Source: Bacteroidaceae bacterium (GTDB lineage Bacteria; Bacteroidota; Bacteroidia; Bacteroidales; Bacteroidaceae). From it: a stretch of 64,000 nt of DNA. Where the stretch lies: assembly GCA_016286165.1 (NCBI GenBank), contig JAEESE010000005.1, forward strand, positions 103,035-167,034. Direction: 5' to 3'. The notes under the pieces are model-generated. The model was not told the origin of the DNA and made no database searches. It was given only the letters and a program-made list of their open reading frames with translations. Of the stretch, positions 25,427 to 33,780 are shown in pieces. Every line of letters begins with the position of its first letter. Position 1 is the first letter of the stretch. Position numbers and translations under genes: made by a program.

Positions 25427-27043
25427 TTAGTTCACTCCGGCATTGTTGTGCCCTAATTCTTCCTCAGAAGGTTTATGGGTATTGTTGATGTTGCCGAAGT
25501 AATAATAGTACGGATAGAAACCTTTGTAACGCTCGAAGAGTTCTACTGCGCCACGCTCCTTGTCCTGCGTGTAAGGTGAGGCATCATTCAAGAAGAAATC
25601 AAGCCGATTAACGACAAGCTCCAACTGAGGAAATATTTGAAGCAGTTCAGGTTGTTTGACGGCTTGGAGTGCGAGGCCTTCGGCGATAGATTTAGGCAGT
25701 GCCGAATCCTGGAACTGCGAGCATCGTTGCAAGAAGTCTGGCATACGCTTACCATATAGGCAGGCCACCGTGCTCCACTCCAGAGCCTCTTTGGTCTTGA
25801 AATCCTTAAGACTGGAGTAATATCCCAAGAAACCAGGCTTCAGGAAAAACTGCTCGAAGCTATGACGGTACGGGGCAGCCTTGAGCACGGCTGCAAATTC
25901 GGGGTCAGCCTGTACGAGCTCGGGATGCGCGGCCATAGGCTCGTACTTGCGAATGAACTCACCTTCGAACGGGGCTTTGCGAATGATGCCGAAATACTTG
26001 CGGGCGAGAACAAGGTCACTATCAAGCAAAGCTATCTTGGCCAGGTATTTGAGAGCGTAGAGCGACGGCCCGTCAACAGTCAGTGCCTCCATTACATAGT
26101 GGCGAGCAGCGCGGTAAAGGCCGGCATGGTAATTGCAGTCTACGATGTGATATTTCAGGCACTGATTGGGAAGACCATCATAGCCGTAAGCACGTATGGT
26201 GTCGAACTCCAGCCGGATATCAAAGAGCTGCTCGGCAAGCTTACCTGTCCTGGCCAAAGCGATGGCATAATAACCTGCCACATGACGGTTGCACAAATCT
26301 GGATGCTCGTGGGCTGTGCGGTTCATGCCTTCGTAGTCGTTGTGCAACAACTGTACCTGCATATGCGTCAGAGGGCGCATATATCGGTGAGTGCGCTGCA
26401 GGTGAAGCATTGGCATTGCAAAGCAAAGCGGAATGATAACAGCCTGACCTATAATGCTTATCCACGAAAGCTTGTTCTCCCGCTCTGCAGAGAGAGAATG
26501 ACGACGTGAAAGCACCTTACTGAGTATTGCCCATGCCCCGAGAATAACTACAACAAGGAAAGGGACGCCGAGGATGCGGCCTGGCTCGCGCATATAGTAA
26601 AGGTTCAGGCCAACGTCGGCCGTCCAAAGCATCCAGGCTGCAGCAGGAAAATACTTAAGCCAACAAAACTTTGACGGAAGACGCAAGCAATAACCTGTGA
26701 ACCATGAGCCTAATGTCAGCAGCACAGCCACTAACAAACCGCCCACGACGGGCCAATGGTACAACGTCAACAGGGCACGTCCGATGATCCAGAGCCAGCC
26801 GAACGATTTCTGAGCAAGCCAGTGCATCAGCGTAGCATCTGCTGCAAAGAACGAACGCTCGTAGGCTATGCGCATGACATCGCCCATCCACCAAGAGGCC
26901 CATAGCCATGCTAATATGAAAAATAGCAAGACACCCACCTGTTCACAGCCTGTATTGGTGATGAACTGTCGCCGCTGTTGTGCCTTCGGTGGCTCTGAAG
27001 GTTGTTTCTGCTTCTGCTTGTTTTTATTGCCTTTATCTTTCAT
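25427..27043 (-). CDS. DUF6057-type polytopic membrane protein (copy A)
   Basis: This is a 538-aa protein with a Lys/Gln-rich cytoplasmic N-terminus and about five transmembrane segments in residues 35-215 (FFILAWLWASWWMG, GGLLVAVLLTLGSWF, VVVILGAWAIL). A soluble C-terminal half follows, rich in helical pairs that look TPR-like (HVAGYYAIALARTGKLAEQLF, LKYLAKIALLDSDLVLARKYFGI). It matches my recollection of the Bacteroidetes family DUF6057, of unknown function. The spacing to its neighbours is 18 and 38 bp, so it is part of the four-gene operon. It is paralogous to the gene at 28697-30250, with AERSFFAADATLMHW versus YENSFLAADRTLMHF-type conservation. Confidence 0.75.
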   Translation of the reverse strand: MKDKGNKNKQKQKQPSEPPKAQQRRQFITNTGCEQVGVLLFFILAWLWASWWMGDVMRIAYERSFFAADATLMHWLAQKSFGWLWIIGRALLTLYHWPVVGGLLVAVLLTLGSWFTGYCLRLPSKFCWLKYFPAAAWMLWTADVGLNLYYMREPGRILGVPFLVVVILGAWAILSKVLSRRHSLSAERENKLSWISIIGQAVIIPLCFAMPMLHLQRTHRYMRPLTHMQVQLLHNDYEGMNRTAHEHPDLCNRHVAGYYAIALARTGKLAEQLFDIRLEFDTIRAYGYDGLPNQCLKYHIVDCNYHAGLYRAARHYVMEALTVDGPSLYALKYLAKIALLDSDLVLARKYFGIIRKAPFEGEFIRKYEPMAAHPELVQADPEFAAVLKAAPYRHSFEQFFLKPGFLGYYSSLKDFKTKEALEWSTVACLYGKRMPDFLQRCSQFQDSALPKSIAEGLALQAVKQPELLQIFPQLELVVNRLDFFLNDASPYTQDKERGAVELFERYKGFYPYYYYFGNINNTHKPSEEELGHNNAGVN

Positions 27044-27061
27044 TGATTCGTATTCCTTGCT

Positions 27062-28657
27062 TTATTCCTCGTAGGTAGCAAGCTCAGGTTCAGTGTTATA
27101 GACCACGTGATTGAGCTTTTCAATACTAACCTTAACAGAATTCTTCGTTAACTCCGGCACATTGTAGCTCTTCAGGAGGAAGGTATTGAGCTCCGGATCG
27201 CGCTGCGGCATCAGGAAAGCTTTGCGAGCCTGACCATTTTTATCGAAATAAGCTATAAAGGCACGTGAGTATGCAGCATCAAGCCGGCGACTGGCAAACA
27301 CTATCCAACGGCCGTTGGACGACCAGGTATGGTAGCTGTCAGCCTCAGCACTGTTGGCTGCGGTAAGAGGATATGCCGACTGTTCTTCAGTATTCTCTGA
27401 ACCGTCTTCCTGAATCTTCTTCACCCACAAGTCGGCGCTTTTATGCCAGATATGGAACTGCCCGTAGTCGCCTTGAGTATAGAGCATATAACGTCCGTCG
27501 GGACTAATGCGCGGCACACTAGTGCTATGGCCTTGACTGCTGGCGTCCACTTCAAGGCGAGGCTCGCCGAAGGAGCGCGTCTTGGAATCGAAGGGGATGG
27601 AATAGATATCGTATAAGATACTGTCGTACTTGGCTATGAAGTCAATCATATAAGTGCTGTCCTTGGGTATCTCGGTTCTGCGTGCCGAACAGTAATACAG
27701 GCGTGTGCCGTCGGGCGTCCAGCAGGGAAAGGTCTCAAGGGCATCCTTAGTATGCACTATATGCTTCACGGCATTGCGCTCAACATCGTAGAGCAAGAGG
27801 TCCGAGCCCAGGTCGAGCACCTCAATCTTCTCTGTGTGCAGCATATGGAACACCTGCCCCGTGTAGTTCGTGGAGAAAGCTATTAGATTCTGCGTCGGAT
27901 GCCATGAGGGGTAGACACCTGCCGAGATAATGCTGTCGTGCTTGATAGTTATCTTATGTGCCTCGTTGCCATCGACGATAATGGTGCCTCCGTGGCCTGC
28001 ACGAACGTGGAAGAGCATATGGTCGGTGGAGTAGTTCTGATAGTTGTGGCAGTTGACGCAGTGGTTATCCACATTGTCAAACGTGCGGTTGTTCTCGTAG
28101 ATAGGCGTTTCTGTGAAATCCGTGAGGTTGCGCTGGTAAAGTCCCAACTGGCGATAGAGCTCATAACCCGGCTCTATCAGACGGTAGCTGAGGAACGAGT
28201 CGATGGGCTCCTCGGCCACAGTCATCACGAAAGGTTTCATGTGTATCCAGCCTTGGTCACGATGAGCGTAGACGTCTACCTGAAGCGTGTTACCCTTCGA
28301 CTTCTCAAGCAATTGGCGCCAAGCATTGGCGTCTATGTCTATCTTGCCGTCGGAAGTGGCACCGCAGACAATATCCGCTATCGTGACAACGAACTCCGAG
28401 GCCAGGGAGTCGCGAACCATGAAGTTCATCGGAGCTATATTTGGAGGGATTACAACATCGCGGTAGTCGGGGAAAATGCGAGCTGTATCCGATGATTCGC
28501 TGAACGATGCCGGCACAGACGAGGGACGCGAGCTACAAGCTGTGAGGCCATGAACAGAAATAATAATCGAGGCAAATAATGCAACAGACAATAACACATC
28601 GCAAAAAGCTTGAATGCGATGGAATAAAGTGTGACGTATGGACATTAGAATTCTCAT
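27062..28657 (-). CDS. Lipoprotein with CXXCH haem-binding motif and WD40/TolB-like propeller (copy B)
   Basis: This 531-aa paralogue of the 23844-25388 product has a clearer lipobox, LTAC with Cys41, and the haem motif CVNCH at residues 200-204. The shared blocks are PDYRDVVIPPNIAPMNFMV, SYRLIEPGYELYRQLGLYQR, WTPDGTRLYYCSA, SPDGRYMLYT and SSNGRWIVFASRR. It ends PELATYEE, where copy A has a further 13 residues. It lies 39 bp downstream of DUF6057 copy B. Export, lipidation and covalent haem are inferred from motifs. Confidence 0.82.
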   Translation of the reverse strand: MRILMSIRHTLFHRIQAFCDVLLSVALFASIIISVHGLTACSSRPSSVPASFSESSDTARIFPDYRDVVIPPNIAPMNFMVRDSLASEFVVTIADIVCGATSDGKIDIDANAWRQLLEKSKGNTLQVDVYAHRDQGWIHMKPFVMTVAEEPIDSFLSYRLIEPGYELYRQLGLYQRNLTDFTETPIYENNRTFDNVDNHCVNCHNYQNYSTDHMLFHVRAGHGGTIIVDGNEAHKITIKHDSIISAGVYPSWHPTQNLIAFSTNYTGQVFHMLHTEKIEVLDLGSDLLLYDVERNAVKHIVHTKDALETFPCWTPDGTRLYYCSARRTEIPKDSTYMIDFIAKYDSILYDIYSIPFDSKTRSFGEPRLEVDASSQGHSTSVPRISPDGRYMLYTQGDYGQFHIWHKSADLWVKKIQEDGSENTEEQSAYPLTAANSAEADSYHTWSSNGRWIVFASRRLDAAYSRAFIAYFDKNGQARKAFLMPQRDPELNTFLLKSYNVPELTKNSVKVSIEKLNHVVYNTEPELATYEE

Positions 28658-28696
28658 TTACTGATTGTTAACTATTATCTTTCTTATTCCATTCAA

Positions 28697-30250
28697 TCAG
28701 TTCACGCCTGCATTTGAGCCGCCATGTTCGTTGGTAGTGCGCTTGCGTGTAGCCTTGAGGTTGCCGAAGAAATAGTAGTAGGGATAGTAGCCGTGGTAAC
28801 GGTCGAAGAGTTCACGGGCATAGGTGGGACGGTCCTTGAGTTCGGTAGATACGTCACGAAGGAAGCCCGAGAACAGTTGCGCTGTCATATTCAGTTGCGG
28901 GAAAGCCTGCAACACCTCCGGGTATTTCTTCACCTGTGTCACCAGTCCCTCGGCAATGTATCGAGGCGGCATTGTACCTACGAGCGGCTGACATCGCTCA
29001 AGGAAGGCGGGCATACGCTTTGAGTAGAGGTTTGACAAGAGGCTGTGCATCAGGGCTGTCTTGGATCGACCTGCCAACAGTGCGCAGTTGTAGCCTAAGA
29101 ACACTGGCGCTTCATAGTAACTCTCGAAACTATCCATCGCAGGTTCCGTCTGCCGCAAGAGCGCAAACTCAGGATCGGCAGCTACGCGATCCGGACTGTC
29201 GAGCATTGCGGAATAGCGCTCAATGAAAGCTCCTTCGAAAGGTGCCTTGGATAATATCTGCAGATATTTGCGGGCCAAAGCCCAATTGCTGTCAAGCAGA
29301 GCCAGACGCGTGAGGTGCTTCAGCGTGAAGAGCGATGGGCCGTCCATAGTCATCTGCTCTATGGCTTTATGCTCAGCCGCACGGAACAGTCCTGCTGCAT
29401 AGTTGCAGTCGACTATGTAATAATTTGTACCCACGTCGGGCTGACCTGTCCAGTTGACCACATATAGCGAATCGTAGTCGAGGCGGATATCAAACAGCTC
29501 GTCGGTGATGTGGCCAGTGTGGATGAGAGCCACGACGTAATACGCAGCCAAAGGGCGGTATGACAGGGCTGCATGTTTGTGTGCTGTCTCGCTCATGCCA
29601 ACCCAGTCCTCATGTAGCAGCTGCACTTGCATGTGCGTGACGGGGCGTGCATAAGGATGACGAAGCGATGTCACAAGCGTAGGCGCCCCGAAACACAGTA
29701 CTATCATGACGAGCGTCAGCAACCAAGTACTAAGAGTGACAGGAGCGGCCTCGAGGTGCTGATGGTGCGACGAACGGCTCTTGAAGGTCCAGATGACGAA
29801 GGCATCAACAGCACACACCAATACGCCAAGAAGCAGCACTCCAAGTGTGCGACCGGGCTCATGCTGGAAAAAGAGGTTAAGACCCAGCCAGGCTACCCAC
29901 GTCATCCAGGCACTTACGGGCAGCAAGCCTAACCAACGCCAACGGGGACGCAGACGGAAGCAATAGCCTATCAACCATACAGCAGCAGTCAGCAGCACAG
30001 CCACCGCAAGCCCTCCAATCAATGGCCAGCGGTAGAGCAACAGCAACGCACGACCTGCTATCCACATTGTGCCGAAAGACTCCTGCCATAGGAAGTGCAT
30101 TAATGTCCGGTCTGCCGCAAGGAACGAGTTTTCATAAGCCATACGGTATAGGTCGCCCATCCACCAGGTTGCCCATATCCATGCCAGCACGAAAAACAAG
30201 GCGTAGGCTATGGTTCGATAATGCGAAATAAAAGAAGAGAATTTTTTCAT
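28697..30250 (-). CDS. DUF6057-type polytopic membrane protein (copy B)
   Basis: The frame is open to 30334, but the ATG at 30250 (MKKFSSFISHYRTIAYAL) is chosen: the promoter at 30271-30301 lies in the extra stretch. The protein (517 aa) has a membrane half (about five segments, FFVLAWIWATWWMG, GGLAVAVLLTAAVWLIGY, LGVLLLGVLVCAVDAFVIW) and a helical soluble half with PLAAYYVVALIHTGHITDELF and LKHLTRLALLDSNWALARKYL, aligned throughout with copy A. It is the first gene of the operon. The conserved ending GGSNAGVN matches NNAGVN in copy A. Confidence 0.76.
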   Translation of the reverse strand: MKKFSSFISHYRTIAYALFFVLAWIWATWWMGDLYRMAYENSFLAADRTLMHFLWQESFGTMWIAGRALLLLYRWPLIGGLAVAVLLTAAVWLIGYCFRLRPRWRWLGLLPVSAWMTWVAWLGLNLFFQHEPGRTLGVLLLGVLVCAVDAFVIWTFKSRSSHHQHLEAAPVTLSTWLLTLVMIVLCFGAPTLVTSLRHPYARPVTHMQVQLLHEDWVGMSETAHKHAALSYRPLAAYYVVALIHTGHITDELFDIRLDYDSLYVVNWTGQPDVGTNYYIVDCNYAAGLFRAAEHKAIEQMTMDGPSLFTLKHLTRLALLDSNWALARKYLQILSKAPFEGAFIERYSAMLDSPDRVAADPEFALLRQTEPAMDSFESYYEAPVFLGYNCALLAGRSKTALMHSLLSNLYSKRMPAFLERCQPLVGTMPPRYIAEGLVTQVKKYPEVLQAFPQLNMTAQLFSGFLRDVSTELKDRPTYARELFDRYHGYYPYYYFFGNLKATRKRTTNEHGGSNAGVN

Positions 30251-30270
30251 ATCCGTTCTGCTTTTGACTG

Positions 30271-30301
30271 CAAAAGTAATAGAACTTGCGTTAAGCACAA
30301 A
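30271..30301 (-). promoter_or_regulatory. Promoter of the duplicated haem-lipoprotein/DUF6057 operon
   Basis: On the minus strand TTTG (30298-30301) and TACTTTTG (30271-30278) are separated by 19 bp, an exact match to the Bacteroidetes consensus. It lies 20 bp before the chosen ATG of the first gene. Confidence 0.75.
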
Positions 30302-30320
30302 ATAATAAGAAGAAAAAAGC

Positions 30321-30360
30321 AAAAAAAGCCGCATCCATCGGTTCCTGGATGCGGCTTTTA
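30321..30360 (-). terminator. Terminator of the M60 peptidase gene
   Basis: A long stem AAAAGCCGCATCCA / TGGATGCGGCTTTT (30325-30338 and 30346-30359) with an 8-nt loop is followed by seven T in the minus direction. It is a strong intrinsic terminator, 27 bp after the stop. Confidence 0.88.
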
Positions 30361-30385
30361 TGTTCAGCTGAAGGTACTTTGGCGG

Positions 30386-33300
30386 TTATTTCACCACTAC
30401 CTTCTTGCCATTGACGATGTATATACCTCTGTTGACATGATTGACACGGCGGCCTGTGATATCAAACACCTCATGATTATTGACGCGGTCGCCGGCCTCG
30501 AGCCCGTTGATTGCATCGGGCTCAGGCTTTGTATCGGTGCAAAGGGTATCGCTCATGTCGTAATTGGCTGTCATGATGACGACGTTCTCTATACCGAGGT
30601 CTGTGACTACCTTCGGCAGTGCCGTTGAGCGTTTGTTAGTAGCCCAGATGAGGTTGCCGTCCTTGTCGTAGAACTTATGACCGGCATAGTTCTTGGTGCC
30701 TTGGAAGGTAATCGTCTTGCCACCGTTTGAGAGCTTGTACCAGTCGTCGGTAACAGGCTCAGCATCATCGGTGAACGACTCGTAGTCACCGCCAACATAT
30801 GCGGCCGTTGATGAACTCATGAGGAAAGGATATTCATCGTTGGCACGCTTATATCCGTCAGAAGCAGGCACACAGCCGAAGATATTGTCGGCATCGGCCT
30901 TTTTCTTGATGATACGGTCGTCGATAAACATAATGTTACCGAGTTTCTTCTCGTACTTCTGCATGTATTTCTTTGCAGCGTCGATATGAGCCTGTGTGGT
31001 GGTGACGTCGTAGTTGGAATAGTCGCTGACGTGAAGCATATTTACGGGGATGAACATACCGTATGCTTCGAAGAACTCGGAGAGGTCGGCCTTGGCCACG
31101 TCGCAAATCATCTTGGCCAGGTGCAGATAGTCGTCCTTTCCATAGGAGGTTGGGCCGCCGTTGCCGGGACCGCTCCACTTGTTGATGGGCTTCTTACGCA
31201 TCTGACGGAAGAGGTTGGGATAGAACTCGGGATCATGACCTTGAACATGGAAGTAGAGGTAGAGCTGGAAGAACATACCTGTGGTCATCCAGATGTTACG
31301 CTCCAACCAAGGTGTATTCGACGCCATGTATTCGAAGTTCTGGTGAGGATAGTAGCGGCGCGAGTTCTGAATGCCCGACTCAAAGGTGTTGATGTTCGAG
31401 AACAGGTTGTTTGAACTCTCCGTTGTGCCTATGACATTGATGCTGCCCTGGTGGTTGTGGCCTATCTCGTGGCTCGGGCCCCACAGGTTGCCGGCACTGG
31501 TCGACATATTCTTGTAGTTCATGATAGTGGAGATAGTGCTCTCGGTGTACCATGTGCCACGGGTTGTGGAGTGCATATAAGAGCTGGCTCCGCTATAGGC
31601 GTTCCAAATGTTGTTGAAGCGTCCCTTGAAGTCCTCAACACCCATATAGCGGTCCTCATTCTCTACTATCTTGTCCCAAATACGCATCAAGCCTTCCATC
31701 TCCTTCGGCTCGGCAGCCTTCACCAGGTCACGATCCATCTGGAATACCAAATGGTTTGTCTTCAGGTTGAGGTAGTTGGTAGCTTTAAGCAATTCTTTCT
31801 GCAACAGAGCCCAGTCCTCATTGGTCATGCCACGTGTAGCATCCCAGTAGCCATTGAGCTGTCCGCCCTCGATATGCACTGTCAGATCATTATGGTTCGA
31901 CAGCATGCGGCCTGTTCCAGTGGTGCCTTCCTTGATACGGTAAAGCACATAAAGCAGACGTTGTTCACTGAACTGCAACAGGTTGAGGCCTGACTTAAGT
32001 GCCGTCAGAGCGCCAGTGGGATTGTTGCCCGGCACGCCTTCGGTGCTTACAGCCTCTACATACAACTCTGCCGTGCTCTTGGGATTTGCGCTGACATAAA
32101 TGTAGATGATGTCGCCCTTGTTGGCAACGATGCCGGTTGGACCGGAGAGACGTCCGAAGGCATTGCTCATAGTGAAGTTCGAGCCATTAGCCATCTCCGA
32201 GTCGTGGCTGTAGACATGGTAGGGAGCTATGCGGAAGAAACGCTCGTAGTCGGCACTGTAGCCTGTGGACGAATTGGTGAACTGCTGCCAGGTGTTGTTC
32301 TTTATCTTCAGCACCATGGCTTTCATGTCATCAGTAAGCGTAGCGAAATCCTCGTTGGCAGCAAGGTCAGCATCGCTCAACGCTGCAATCTCCTCCTTGA
32401 GCGTAGTGCAAGCCTTGTCATCGAAGAGTTTGTTGAGAGCAGCCTGCAAAGCAGCTTTCTTGCTTACTATTTCATCAAACTTACCCACGGTCTGTTCGTA
32501 TTCATCGAGTCTTGCGCGAGCAGCGTCAATGGCTTCCTGCGACACTTCGGCCTGCTGAATCGACCATACACTGGCTGCGGCTGCCGTGCTCCACAGCACT
32601 ACGTGATGGCTTTGGCTCTCGGCATCGTGCAGACCTTTGCTGTCGCCGGGGAAGTATATCGTCCAGAGGGATTCCCACTTGCTGCTTTGGGCTGTGATAT
32701 TGAAGCTGACGTCGAGGTTGAACTGCTGCACGTTCTCAGCCTTCGTGGTGTGGAAGGGAGCGCTGGTCGTTGTCTGACGCGTCAGATAGCGCTGCGTGAG
32801 CAGGTTGCGGATTTTCCACTTGGCGCCATCCTTCTCAAGCGTCCAGTACTGAGCGATGTTGTTGGCATCGATGTTATCGGTTTTCATATCGCCTCCTACG
32901 CCGTCAGTGTCGATCATTCCACGGCCATAGTACGAGATAATGCGATAGTATTTGCCTTCCTCCAGCTTGTCTACGAAACCGGTCTTGGCTGCTATATTCT
33001 GCTTCACCTCGTCTTCATCTATGTCGGAGGCAGCCTCGATAGCCCAGTCGCTGCCCGAGTCGCCGGCATAGCTCCACTTGGTGATACCTGTGCCGGTATT
33101 AGTCTTGTTCATACAGCTCTGTCCGCTGAAATCGCTTTTCGACGAGATATTGTAGAATCCTGTGGCGTTGGGACTTACCTGAATGTAGAGAATGGAGCTG
33201 CCGGCAATTGGCGTAGACCACTCCGAACTGAGGTATTCACCCGTATTGGCGCTACGAACAATATAGCCGTCGCCTTTGGTATCTATAATCCAAATCTGGC

Positions 33301-33475
33301 TGAGGCCGGAGTTTACCTTGTTCGTTGCGATGGCCGAGCCAGGGGTGTTAGTGGTGAGGTAGGCCGTTGAAGTACGACGGTTCTTGATACGCACCAGACC
33401 TGTTGGGATTGTCTGGGCGACAATTGTTCCTGCCATCATCAGGCAGGCCATAAAGAAGAAGTAGAATCTTTTCAT
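30386..33475 (-). CDS. M60-family metallopeptidase, secreted, mucin-type
   Basis: This is a secreted zinc peptidase of the M60/enhancin-like family, members of which cut O-glycosylated mucin-type proteins. The zinc motif is HEIGHNH, with ligands H669, H673 and catalytic E670; E686 (in GTTESSNN) fits the third ligand of the pattern HExxH-x(8-24)-E. The N-terminus has a signal peptide (ending GTIVAQ) and a ricin-like/beta-trefoil-like region with repeated GQIWIIDTKGDGYIVRS-type segments (residues 25-310). A helical linker precedes the peptidase region (about 400-870). The C-terminus NHEVFDITGRRVNHVNRGIY plus IVNGKKVVVK is a type-IX-like sorting tail. Two large discoidin proteins lie directly upstream on the same strand. 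The substrate is inferred from the family. Confidence 0.88.
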   Translation of the reverse strand: MKRFYFFFMACLMMAGTIVAQTIPTGLVRIKNRRTSTAYLTTNTPGSAIATNKVNSGLSQIWIIDTKGDGYIVRSANTGEYLSSEWSTPIAGSSILYIQVSPNATGFYNISSKSDFSGQSCMNKTNTGTGITKWSYAGDSGSDWAIEAASDIDEDEVKQNIAAKTGFVDKLEEGKYYRIISYYGRGMIDTDGVGGDMKTDNIDANNIAQYWTLEKDGAKWKIRNLLTQRYLTRQTTTSAPFHTTKAENVQQFNLDVSFNITAQSSKWESLWTIYFPGDSKGLHDAESQSHHVVLWSTAAAASVWSIQQAEVSQEAIDAARARLDEYEQTVGKFDEIVSKKAALQAALNKLFDDKACTTLKEEIAALSDADLAANEDFATLTDDMKAMVLKIKNNTWQQFTNSSTGYSADYERFFRIAPYHVYSHDSEMANGSNFTMSNAFGRLSGPTGIVANKGDIIYIYVSANPKSTAELYVEAVSTEGVPGNNPTGALTALKSGLNLLQFSEQRLLYVLYRIKEGTTGTGRMLSNHNDLTVHIEGGQLNGYWDATRGMTNEDWALLQKELLKATNYLNLKTNHLVFQMDRDLVKAAEPKEMEGLMRIWDKIVENEDRYMGVEDFKGRFNNIWNAYSGASSYMHSTTRGTWYTESTISTIMNYKNMSTSAGNLWGPSHEIGHNHQGSINVIGTTESSNNLFSNINTFESGIQNSRRYYPHQNFEYMASNTPWLERNIWMTTGMFFQLYLYFHVQGHDPEFYPNLFRQMRKKPINKWSGPGNGGPTSYGKDDYLHLAKMICDVAKADLSEFFEAYGMFIPVNMLHVSDYSNYDVTTTQAHIDAAKKYMQKYEKKLGNIMFIDDRIIKKKADADNIFGCVPASDGYKRANDEYPFLMSSSTAAYVGGDYESFTDDAEPVTDDWYKLSNGGKTITFQGTKNYAGHKFYDKDGNLIWATNKRSTALPKVVTDLGIENVVIMTANYDMSDTLCTDTKPEPDAINGLEAGDRVNNHEVFDITGRRVNHVNRGIYIVNGKKVVVK

Positions 33476-33540
33476 GTGTATGAAGTTGTTTTAGTTAGTT
33501 TTAAATAATGCTCTCTCATCTCACGCCATAATTGGCGTGG

Positions 33541-33571
33541 CAAAGATACGGGTAAATTCGGACTTGACAAG
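33541..33571 (-). promoter_or_regulatory. Promoter of the M60 peptidase gene
   Basis: The minus strand has TATCTTTG (33541-33548) with CTTG (33568-33571), one base off TTTG, at 19 bp spacing. It is 66 bp upstream of the ATG. Confidence 0.6.
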
Positions 33572-33611
33572 CATTTAAGACTTAAAAATCTTAAAAGACG
33601 TACTTTTTTTG

Positions 33612-33711
33612 ATGTCCGGACATAAAGACCTACACATACGGACGTGAATGCTCGGACATACGGACATGAAAGCTCATACATACGGACGTGAATGCTCATA
33701 CGTCTGTACAT
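33612..33711. repeat. 22-bp tandem repeat array upstream of the M60 gene (about 4.5 units)
   Basis: Units start at 33612 (diverged), 33634, 33656, 33678 and 33700 (partial). The best unit reads ACATACGGACGTGAATGCTC plus two variable bases. It shares the period of 22 bp and the core ACATACGG with the array upstream of rpoN. The units are contiguous, without spacers, and lie between the promoter of the M60 gene and the terminator of the next gene. Confidence 0.85.
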
Positions 33712-33718
33712 ATAAAAT

Positions 33719-33753
33719 AAGAGGCTGTGCCACGGAATGTGACACAGCCTCTT
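33719..33753 (-). terminator. Terminator hairpin of the AGGCTGTG family (copy 1)
   Basis: The stem AAGAGGCTGTG / CACAGCCTCTT (33719-33729 and 33743-33753) lies 28 bp after the stop of the discoidin gene, with TATTTTATA following in the minus direction. It shares its arms with three other hairpins in the window. Confidence 0.75.
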
Positions 33754-33780
33754 GAATATCACTTTGAGTTTCTAAGGTTC

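Noticed and set aside
30251..30334. Longer start of the DUF6057 copy B gene
   Set aside because: The extra codons run through the promoter at 30271-30301; the ATG at 30250 fits.
32204..33370. A 388-codon plus-strand ORF antisense to the M60 gene
   Set aside because: It is a shadow frame of the strongly supported M60 reading frame; the translation has no family features.
33612..33711. Second possible CRISPR-like array
   Set aside because: Same reason: contiguous 22-bp units, spacers absent.
33472..33762. A 96-codon ORF across the tandem repeats
   Set aside because: Its sequence is a product of the 22-bp repeat (RMSIHVRMYELSCPYVR pattern) and the neighbouring terminator and promoter, not a gene.
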